Shown in pieces: positions 1-7,116 of a stretch of DNA of 64,000 nucleotides (positions are counted from its first letter, which is position 1; every line of letters begins with the position of its first letter). This DNA is from Luteitalea pratensis (GTDB lineage Bacteria > Acidobacteriota > Vicinamibacteria > Vicinamibacterales > Vicinamibacteraceae): assembly GCF_001618865.1 (NCBI RefSeq), contig NZ_CP015136.1:4933001-4997000 (forward strand). The letters run 5' to 3'. Both the position numbers and the translations under genes were made by a program. The notes under the pieces were generated by a model. It ran no database searches. It was not told where the DNA came from and saw only the letters and a list, made by a program, of their open reading frames with translations.

Positions 1-1204
1 CGAGAGCGCCTGCTGATTCGGTGCCGTCGGCGTGCAGGCCGAACATCACGGTGCCGATCTCGACGCTGCGGACACCCGCCTCGACGTACAACGCATTGAC
101 GAGCGCGATGCCCGGATACTGCAGCGGCGGAATGTGCGGCAGCAGCGCGCGAGCGTCGATGTAGACCGCATGCCCGCCTGCCGGCTGGATGATCGGGACG
201 CCGGCTCTTGCAACCTTGTCCGCGAGGTACTCGGTTGACCGGATGCGGTACCGCAGGTACGGCTCCTCCACCACCTCTTCGAGGCCGCGAGCGATGGCCT
301 CGAGGTCGTACCCGGCGAGGCCGCCGTAGGTCGGAAAGCCCTCCGTGAGGATCAGCAAGGTGCGGCATTGCTCGGCCCACGCGTCGCTGCGCATCGCCAG
401 GAAGCCGCCGATGTTGGAGAGTCCGTCCTTCTTGGCCGACATGGTGCAGCCATCGGCCAGGCTGAACATCTCCCGAGCGATGTCGCTCGGCGTCCGGTCC
501 GCCATGCCAGGCTCGCGTTGCCTGATGAACCACGCGTTCTCGGCAAAGCGACAGGCATCGAGGAAGAACGGCGTGCCGTAGCGATCGCACAGCGCCCGAA
601 CGCCACGCAGGTTCGCCAGTGACACTGGCTGCCCGCCGCCCGAGTTGTTGGTGACCGTAACCATCACGAGCGGTACGCGGTCACGGTCGCGCGCGAGCAA
701 CGCCTCGAGCGCGTCCAGATCGATGTTGCCCTTGAACGGGTGCACGACCGATGGCTGTCGCCCTTCCGCGATGACGAGGTCTCGCGCCTCTGCCTCCTCC
801 ACTTCGATGTTGGCCCGGGTCGTATCGAAGTGGTTGTTGTTGGGCACGATCTGACCGGCCTTCAGGATCGTGTGGAAGAGGATTCGTTCGGCAGCTCTTC
901 CCTGGTGTGTCGGGATGACATGTGCGTACCCGGTGAGGTCGCGCACCACCTGCTCGAAGCGATAGAACGAACGGCTGCCGGCGTAGGACTCGTCGCCCTG
1001 GATGAGCCCACCCCACTGCGCCGACGACATCGCGCCCGTGCCCGAGTCGGTCAGCAAGTCGATCAGCACATCGTCGGCGCGCAGCTTGAAGACGTTGCCG
1101 TCCGCTCGTGTCAGCGCCGCGGCACGCTCCTCGCGCGTCGTGAAGCGGAGCGGCTCGACCGACTTGATGCGAAAAGGTTCGATGATTGTCTGGAACGGGT
1201 GCAT
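1..1204 (-). CDS. tnaA: Tryptophanase (beta-eliminating lyase), 3' end off the window
   Basis: PLP enzyme expected to split L-tryptophan into indole, pyruvate and ammonia in the cytoplasm. The frame is open to the left edge, so 401 residues of an expected 460-470 are present. Blocks EPFRIKSVEP, LLTDSGTGAM, PTHQGR and GGGQPVSLANL and the PLP site SAKKDG (K259) are common to tryptophanase and tyrosine phenol-lyase. The residue that is Arg in tyrosine phenol-lyases (SMERG) is Ile here (SVEIG), as in tryptophanases, so tnaA is favoured. The NIGGFL block after the lysine looks more TPL-like, so TPL is the alternative. The start ATG at 1204 has GAGGA 7 nt upstream. No tnaC leader or tnaB permease is visible; the gene is divergent from ybiT. 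Confidence 0.85.
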   Translation of the reverse strand, partial: MHPFQTIIEPFRIKSVEPLRFTTREERAAALTRADGNVFKLRADDVLIDLLTDSGTGAMSSAQWGGLIQGDESYAGSRSFYRFEQVVRDLTGYAHVIPTHQGRAAERILFHTILKAGQIVPNNNHFDTTRANIEVEEAEARDLVIAEGRQPSVVHPFKGNIDLDALEALLARDRDRVPLVMVTVTNNSGGGQPVSLANLRGVRALCDRYGTPFFLDACRFAENAWFIRQREPGMADRTPSDIAREMFSLADGCTMSAKKDGLSNIGGFLAMRSDAWAEQCRTLLILTEGFPTYGGLAGYDLEAIARGLEEVVEEPYLRYRIRSTEYLADKVARAGVPIIQPAGGHAVYIDARALLPHIPPLQYPGIALVNALYVEAGVRSVEIGTVMFGLHADGTESAGAL

Positions 1205-1341
1205 CTGCGTCCTCGCGACCTGGCCGAAAGCTCCAGCCTACATCGCGCCTTCCTGCCACGACCGCCAGCTCATCTGGTCGCGTGGGAGTGCGAACTGCCC
1301 GATGGTCCGCGAGGCGTATCGCCGATCACACAGACGCGGAG

Positions 1342-1347
1342 TACAAT
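1342..1347 (+). promoter_or_regulatory. Candidate -10 hexamer of ybiT
   Basis: TACAAT lies 33 nt upstream of the ybiT ATG in the 176-nt gap between the divergent tnaA and ybiT genes. No good -35 is visible, so this rests on the hexamer and its position only. Confidence 0.35.
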
Positions 1348-1380
1348 GGGAAGTTTGCGGCGGGTGCCGCGAGGGTCCCC

Positions 1381-2979
1381 ATGATTGCAGTCCACGGCGT
1401 CTCCATGCGGTACGGGTCGAAGGTGCTCTTCGACGATGTCACCACGACCTTCTCTGCCGGCAGGCGTTATGGCCTCACGGGGCCCAACGGCGCCGGCAAG
1501 TCCACCTTCATGAAGCTCCTCACGGGTGAGCTCCAGGCGCAGAAGGGGGCGGTCACGCGACCGCAGAAGCTCGGCGTGCTGCGCCAGGACCAGTTCGCCT
1601 TCGACGAGTTCCGCGTCGTCGACACGGTGATCATGGGCAACGCGCGCCTGTGGGCGGCGCTCGAGGAGCGCGATCGGCTGTACGACAAGGCCGACATGAC
1701 CGACGAGGACGGCATGCGTCTCGGCGAGCTCGAGGGCATCGTCGGCGAGGAGGACGGCTACGGGGCGGAAAGCGACGCGGCCATCCTGCTGGCAGGCCTC
1801 GACATCCCCGACGAGTTGCACGAGCGGAAGATGAAGGAGCTGCAGGGCGGCCAGAAGGTCCGCGTGCTGCTCGCGCAGGCGCTCTTCGGGCAGCCGCAGG
1901 CGCTCCTGCTCGACGAGCCGACCAACCACCTGGACCTCGACTCGATCCACTGGCTCAAGGACTTCCTGGTGCGCTACGAGGGCGCGTTGATCGTCATCTC
2001 GCACGATCGGCACTTCCTCAATGCGGTCTGCACGCACATCGCCGATATCGACTACCAGACGATCATCACGTACACGGGTGGCTATGACGACATGGTCGTG
2101 GCCAAGACCCAGATCCGGTCGAAGATCGAGGCCGACAACGCGCAGCGTGACAAGAAAATCACCCAGCTGAACGAGTTCATCGCCCGCTTCTCGGCGGGCA
2201 CCCGTTCGAGCCAGGTGACCTCGCGCAAGAAGGAAGTCGAACGCCTGCAGACGACCGAGCTGGCGCGCTCGAACATCCAGCGCCCGTTCATCAAATTCGG
2301 CATCGAGCGGCCGTCGGGCAAGCTCGCGCTCGAATGCAAGGGCGTATCGAAGGCGTACGGCGACCTCGAGGTCGTCCGCACCTTCGAAACGATCGTCAAT
2401 CGCGGCGAGAAGATCGTGATGGTGGGCCGCAACGGCGTCGGCAAGACGACGCTGCTGAAGGCGCTGCTGGCCGACGCGCCCGGCGTGGACGCCGATCCCT
2501 CAGCGATCGACGCCGGGCAGGTGCGCTGGGGCCACGAGGTCTCGGTCGGCTACTTCTCGCAGGACCACACCGGCGCAATTGCGCACGGGACCACGGCGGT
2601 CGAGTGGCTGCACTCGTTCGCGCCCGATGCGCCGCGCCAGGACATCCACGGCCTGCTCGGGCAGATGCTCTTCAGCGGCGAAGAAGGCCACAAGCCGACG
2701 GCGGCCCTGTCGGGCGGCGAGACGGCGCGGCTGCTGTTCTGCCGATTGATGCTGCAGAAGCCGAACGTGCTGGTGCTCGACGAACCGACCAACCACCTCG
2801 ATCTCGAGGCGATCAACGCCCTCAACATCGCGCTGCAGAAGTACGAAGGCACGGTGTTCCTCGTCACGCACGACGAGGACCTGATCGACGAGGTCGGCAC
2901 CAGGGTGTGGCACTGCACCCGTGACGGCATCGAGGACTGGAAGGGCACGTACGAGGAGTACGCCGCGGCGACCCATTAG
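1381..2979 (+). CDS. ybiT: ABC-F family ATPase, YbiT type
   Basis: Soluble tandem ABC ATPase of the ABC-F family (no membrane domains); members bind the ribosomal E site and regulate or rescue translation. At 532 aa it matches the length of E. coli YbiT, and it shares the diagnostic stretch GKLRQDQFAFEEF-like 'LRQDQFAFDEF'. Domain 1 has Walker A GPNGAGKS, signature LQGGQ and LLLDEPTNHLD; domain 2 has GRNGVGKTT, LSGGE and LVLDEPTNHLD; the interdomain linker lies around residues 240-310. The ATG at 1381 gives the family N-terminus (MIAVHGVSMRYGSK). The longer open frame from 1186 is a non-coding extension. The cellular role of YbiT itself is not well settled. Confidence 0.93.
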   Translation: MIAVHGVSMRYGSKVLFDDVTTTFSAGRRYGLTGPNGAGKSTFMKLLTGELQAQKGAVTRPQKLGVLRQDQFAFDEFRVVDTVIMGNARLWAALEERDRLYDKADMTDEDGMRLGELEGIVGEEDGYGAESDAAILLAGLDIPDELHERKMKELQGGQKVRVLLAQALFGQPQALLLDEPTNHLDLDSIHWLKDFLVRYEGALIVISHDRHFLNAVCTHIADIDYQTIITYTGGYDDMVVAKTQIRSKIEADNAQRDKKITQLNEFIARFSAGTRSSQVTSRKKEVERLQTTELARSNIQRPFIKFGIERPSGKLALECKGVSKAYGDLEVVRTFETIVNRGEKIVMVGRNGVGKTTLLKALLADAPGVDADPSAIDAGQVRWGHEVSVGYFSQDHTGAIAHGTTAVEWLHSFAPDAPRQDIHGLLGQMLFSGEEGHKPTAALSGGETARLLFCRLMLQKPNVLVLDEPTNHLDLEAINALNIALQKYEGTVFLVTHDEDLIDEVGTRVWHCTRDGIEDWKGTYEEYAAATH

Positions 2980-3053
2980 GACCCCGTCCCCTCGGACGAG
3001 TTCGGGTGATAGCATGCGGGCTGCGTCGTTCGAGCGCAGCCGGTCTGGCGCCC

Positions 3054-5540
3054 ATGTCCGCACCCGCGACGGGAACTTCTCCTCGTTTCGTCGTTCCTCT
3101 GGGCCTCGCGATCACGGTCGTCGTGGCCGCGATCTACTTCGTCACCTCTCACCTCAGTGCCTTCTGGGCCACGAGTGGCCAGGCATCGTCGCCGATCTTC
3201 CCCGGGGTTGGCGCGGCGCTGGCCGCCATGATCCTGTTCGGCCGGCAGTACTGGCCGTCGATCTTCGCCGCCCGGCTGCTGGCCTTCTGGCTCGCCGGTA
3301 GCGATCGCGAGCCGTGGCTGATGGCTGCGATTGCCGGCGCCAACACCCTGACCGCGTGGGCGGGAGGCTGGGGGCTCGCACGATGGGGCCGCCTGGATCC
3401 CGCGCTCTCACGCCTGCGCGACGTGCTGTGGCTGGGCCTCGGCGGGGGCCTCGGCAGTTCGATGATCGGCGCCACGGTCGGTGTCTCGGCGATGGCCCTT
3501 GCGGGCGACGTGTCGTCGGCCAACTACATGGGCACGTGGATGCGCTGGTGGGTGGGCAGCATCGGTGGTGTGCTCGTCGTGACGCCGCTCGCGCTGGCCT
3601 GGGGTGCGGGCGATCCGCTGCCACGGTCGACGCGCTACTGGGCACACCTGCTCGCGTGTGTGCTGGCCGTGTCCGGGGTGAGCGCGTGGGTCTTCTTCGG
3701 CGCGCCGTCTGCGCTCGGTCGCACCTGGATCGTCTGGCCGGTGCTCCTCTGGAGTAGCCTCGCGTTCGGCGTGCGCGGTGCCACCCTCGCGCTGCTCCCC
3801 GCCACCCTCATCAGCGTCGCCGGCACGATCATGGGCACCGGCGTGCTCGCGCGCACCCTCGAGCAGGACGTGCGGTTCGTGCTGCTGCAGCAGTTCCTCA
3901 TGGCCGCTTCGTTCACCTGCCTGGTGCTCGCCGTCGTCGCTGACGAACGACGAGGCAAGCAGGTGCTGCGCGATCGAGAGCAACGCCTGCACCTCGCCCT
4001 GGCAGCGGCACGGTCATTCGGATTCGAGGTCGAACCCGAGAGCGGCGCCGTCGTGCGGACGTCCGAATGCGCGGAGATCCTCGGCCTCCCCGCTGACGAG
4101 GCGGTGCGGGGAAGCGCGCCTACTTTCCTCGCGGGCGTGCACGAGGACGACCGCCAACAGTTTGCCGACGTGCTCACGCGCATGACCCCGGATCACCCGG
4201 GCGCACGCCTTGCCTATCGCTTCCTTCGCCCTGATGGTCGTGTCGTGCACATCGAGGAGAGTGCGACGGCGACATTCGACGACAAGGGGCGCATCGCACG
4301 CATCGTCGGCGTGGCGATGGACGTGACCGATCGCCGTCTCGCGGAGCAGGAGCGTGAGGCATTGCTGGTGCGCGAGCAGGCCGCCCGCCTCGAAGCGGAA
4401 CAGGCGATGCTGCTGCGCGACGAATTCCTCGGCACCGTCTCGCATGAACTGCGGACGCCGCTGAATGCCATCCTCGGTTGGGCGCAGATCCTCCAATCGG
4501 GACCGCGCACCGCGGATGCGCTGCAATCGGGGCTTGCAACCATCGCCCGCAACGCTCGCCTGCAGACGCAGCTGATCGATGACCTGCTCGACCTGAGCCG
4601 GATGAGCGCCGGACGACTACGGCTGGATGCGCAACCCGTGGACCTCGCGACGGTCGTGCGCGATGCCGTGTTGGCGGTGACTCCAGCGGCATCGGCCCGC
4701 AACGTGCACGTCCAGCAGGACGCCACGCCGGTGACGCTCCTGGTGATGGGCGACGCCGAACGCTTGCAGCAGGTCTTCTGGAACCTGCTCGTGAATGCCG
4801 TCAAGTTCAGCGAGCCGGGAGGCCAGGTGCGCGTGCGCATCGACCAGGATCACGAGGGACATCGCGTCCGTGTCAGCGACACCGGCAGGGGCATCGCGGC
4901 CGACTTCCTGCCGCACGTATTCGACCGTTTCCGGCAGGCCGATGGCTCGACGACACGCCGGCATAGCGGCCTTGGGATCGGCCTGGCGCTGGTGCGGCAG
5001 CTCGTCGAATTGCATGGCGGAAGGGTGGCGGCCGAGAGTCCCGGCGAAGGGTGCGGCGCCACCTTCACCGTACACCTGCCCTCGTGGCGATCGTTGCCGT
5101 CGCTGGCCGCACCGGGCGGCGACGTCGCGTCGTCCCCCACATCACCGCCGCGGACGGGGCTGACCGTACTGGTCGTCGACGACGATGCCGATACGCGAGA
5201 TATCGCCAGTCATTTTCTCGAGGGCGTGGGCGCACGCGTCGTGACCGCCACGAATGCGGACGAGGGCCTTCGCCTGCTGCGCGCCGAACGTCCTGACGTG
5301 GTGGTGGCCGATATCGGCATGCCGGGCACCGACGGGTATGCGTTCATCCGTGCCGTGCGCGCACTGTCGCATGACGATGGCTGCGAGACGCCGGCGGTCG
5401 CGCTGACAGCGCTGGTGCGCGAAGAGGATCGGCGGCGCGCGATCGAGGCCGGCTTCCAGTCGCACCTGGCAAAGCCGATCACCCGCGACGCCCTCGTCTC
5501 GACAATCAGTCTCCTACACCCACCTCGAAATCGAGCGTGA
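3054..5540 (+). CDS. MASE1-PAS hybrid sensor histidine kinase with C-terminal receiver
   Basis: Membrane-bound hybrid histidine kinase, 828 aa. The first ~300 residues are a chain of hydrophobic helices of the MASE1 sensor type, followed by a PAS domain (~315-440), a short coiled linker, HisKA with phospho-acceptor H464 in SHELRTPLNA, HATPase_c with the N box WNLLVNAVKFS and G box SDTGRGI, and a receiver domain (~705-825) with VLVVDDDADT and phospho-acceptor D753 in VADIGMPG. No output domain or cognate regulator is adjacent, so the target is unknown; the attached receiver suggests phosphorelay or autoregulation. I chose ATG 3054; a GTG at 3006 in frame is the alternative. Its 3' end overlaps the convergent gene by 35 nt. 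Confidence 0.9.
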   Translation: MSAPATGTSPRFVVPLGLAITVVVAAIYFVTSHLSAFWATSGQASSPIFPGVGAALAAMILFGRQYWPSIFAARLLAFWLAGSDREPWLMAAIAGANTLTAWAGGWGLARWGRLDPALSRLRDVLWLGLGGGLGSSMIGATVGVSAMALAGDVSSANYMGTWMRWWVGSIGGVLVVTPLALAWGAGDPLPRSTRYWAHLLACVLAVSGVSAWVFFGAPSALGRTWIVWPVLLWSSLAFGVRGATLALLPATLISVAGTIMGTGVLARTLEQDVRFVLLQQFLMAASFTCLVLAVVADERRGKQVLRDREQRLHLALAAARSFGFEVEPESGAVVRTSECAEILGLPADEAVRGSAPTFLAGVHEDDRQQFADVLTRMTPDHPGARLAYRFLRPDGRVVHIEESATATFDDKGRIARIVGVAMDVTDRRLAEQEREALLVREQAARLEAEQAMLLRDEFLGTVSHELRTPLNAILGWAQILQSGPRTADALQSGLATIARNARLQTQLIDDLLDLSRMSAGRLRLDAQPVDLATVVRDAVLAVTPAASARNVHVQQDATPVTLLVMGDAERLQQVFWNLLVNAVKFSEPGGQVRVRIDQDHEGHRVRVSDTGRGIAADFLPHVFDRFRQADGSTTRRHSGLGIGLALVRQLVELHGGRVAAESPGEGCGATFTVHLPSWRSLPSLAAPGGDVASSPTSPPRTGLTVLVVDDDADTRDIASHFLEGVGARVVTATNADEGLRLLRAERPDVVVADIGMPGTDGYAFIRAVRALSHDDGCETPAVALTALVREEDRRRAIEAGFQSHLAKPITRDALVSTISLLHPPRNRA

Positions 5541-6309
5541 GCACGCCGGGCGCGGCGTCGACGCGGACGTGCTTCACGAGGCGCGCCAGCATCGCCAGGT
5601 CCAGCCCCGCGGCAGGCAGACGCGCCTGCCCGAGATCGCCGGCCGCGGCATCTGCGACAGCCTGGGCGATCAGGTCGTTGAGCAGCGTCACCGGCACCGG
5701 AATCGTGCCGGTCAGCCGCGCCCCGGTCAGCGCGGGCAGCCCGGTGGCCAGTTGCTGCTGTATCCAGGACTGCAATCGTCCACTCTCGGGCATTGGGCGG
5801 TCTTCCTCTCGGCGAGGGCGGGGAACGAATGTCGGCTCGGCGTTCGCGTCCACGACATGGAATCCAAACGCCAGTTCCAGGCCATTGGGTGTCGACGTAC
5901 AGGTGGCGTGCGCGAGATGCGGCCACAGCGGCGCCAGGTCGGAGAGCAACGGTATGTCCGCGAGCGAGATCTGGACGAGGCGCCCCGACACCTGCACGAA
6001 CGGCGGGAGCGGCACGAAGCGCAAGCCCAACGCGACCAACTGCGATGCCAGTTCGACCGTGACGATCGGCGAAGGGCGGAGCGCCACCAGGCGCTGCAGT
6101 CGTGCGTTCACGTGCAACGAGCCGTAGCGGATCTGCACGCGCTGATCCGGACCCAACGCGACACGTGCACCTGCGGGCCAACCCGGCAACAGGGGCAGCA
6201 GCTCGTCCACGACCCGGTGGTGCACGGGCAGGACGCCGTGCACCATCGCGCCGCGCAGTCGCGGCAGTCCCGCATGGACCTCGCCGAGCAGCCGCTCGAT
6301 CAGACTCAT
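5506..6309 (-). CDS. Unknown protein with an internal duplication
   Basis: I do not recognise the family. It is 267 aa, soluble, without signal peptide, rich in Leu, Val and Pro. The N-terminal part (residues 1-38) and a stretch near 180-220 repeat the same pattern: a short helix, then GLPxLxGAxxxGxxPVxxxxxxxL. This suggests two copies of one ~100-residue domain joined by a charged, Pro/Arg-rich linker (PRPRREEDRP). The pattern of long amphipathic beta strands resembles lipid-binding (LEA/SMP-like) folds, but that is only an impression. The gene is convergent with the kinase and overlaps its end by 35 nt. Confidence 0.7.
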   Translation of the reverse strand: MSLIERLLGEVHAGLPRLRGAMVHGVLPVHHRVVDELLPLLPGWPAGARVALGPDQRVQIRYGSLHVNARLQRLVALRPSPIVTVELASQLVALGLRFVPLPPFVQVSGRLVQISLADIPLLSDLAPLWPHLAHATCTSTPNGLELAFGFHVVDANAEPTFVPRPRREEDRPMPESGRLQSWIQQQLATGLPALTGARLTGTIPVPVTLLNDLIAQAVADAAAGDLGQARLPAAGLDLAMLARLVKHVRVDAAPGVLTLDFEVGVGD

Positions 6310-6386
6310 CGTTCTCTCCCCAAAGCACGTCAGGGGCCAGTCGGAGTGATGTTGCCGGCCCAGTCGCTAGTGCGCAGGCGTCGTGA

Positions 6387-6857
6387 TCAGGGCACAGCGC
6401 TTCCCAGTGTCCGGACGATCTCGTACTCGGCGCGAGTGACGGGCTGCACGGACAGCCGACTTCCCTTCTGGATCACCATCATGTCCTCGAGACCGGGAGT
6501 CTTCTTCAACGTCTCCAGCGGAATCGTTGCGGCGAATCGCGCGACGAACCCGATGTCCACCATGAACCACCGTGGCGCATCGGCAGAGCTGCCTTCGTCG
6601 AAATACTCGTGTCCGGCGGTCCAGGCAGTGTGGTCGGGATAACCAGCGCGGACAACCTCGGCCAGCCCGGTGACACCCGAAGGGTCAGCATTGGAGGCAT
6701 AGAACAACACTTTGTCGCCGACCTGCATGCCGTCGCGCATGAAGTTCCGGGCTTGGTAGTTCCGAACGCCTTCCCAGCTCGCACGGCCGTCACGATCAAG
6801 ATCGTCGATGGTGTAGGCGGCGGGCTCGCACTTCATCAACCAATACCGTATGGCCAT
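6387..6857 (-). CDS. EVE domain-containing protein
   Basis: 156-aa EVE (PUA-like fold) protein, the family of human THYN1. EVE domains are thought to read modified bases in DNA or RNA; the substrate of bacterial stand-alone members is not established. Family marks are YWLMKCEP at the N-terminus, WEGVRNYQARNFMR, GDKVLFYASN and the C-terminal MVIQKGSRLSVQPVT block. The ATG at 6857 has GGAGG 9 nt upstream and gives the usual N-terminus; the longer frame from 6923 adds residues without similarity. Confidence 0.9.
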   Translation of the reverse strand: MAIRYWLMKCEPAAYTIDDLDRDGRASWEGVRNYQARNFMRDGMQVGDKVLFYASNADPSGVTGLAEVVRAGYPDHTAWTAGHEYFDEGSSADAPRWFMVDIGFVARFAATIPLETLKKTPGLEDMMVIQKGSRLSVQPVTRAEYEIVRTLGSAVP

Positions 6858-6978
6858 CGGGTACTTTTCCTCCATTGAAGATTTATCAGCCACAACTGCA
6901 CGTCGATGGGGGCAATTCGCCATATCGCGAGCACCCGTTATGAAATAGACCGTTACCCATCAGCTGGCTTGGCATTCC

Positions 6979-7009
6979 AAAGTGTAATTTCTACCTCGAT
7001 TTTTTGACA
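6979..7009 (+). promoter_or_regulatory. Conserved 31-nt element upstream of metalloprotease gene 1
   Basis: This stretch matches 26 of 31 positions, without gaps, with 10289-10319 upstream of the paralogous protease. Its core is GTAATTT, then TAC, TCG, a T run and GACA. It lies 107 nt before the ATG at 7117. Weak similarity extends on both sides (AGCTGG about 17 nt upstream, GTTATGAA farther up). The embedded TTGACA at 7004-7009 could be a -35 box, but no matching -10 follows. A shared operator, promoter or RNA leader is possible. Confidence 0.55.
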
Positions 7010-7116
7010 TGACGCATGGTCGTGACGTGAACGCCTTGTGTCATCGGAACGACTTCATGGCTCAGCATGTGCATAGCAGCCCGACAGCGTGTCTTTTTAC
7101 CGCACACGCGAGCAAA

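Noticed and set aside
7009-7116. N-terminal extension of the first metalloprotease
   Set aside because: The signal peptide starts at 7117, and the extension overlaps the conserved upstream element shared with the paralogue.
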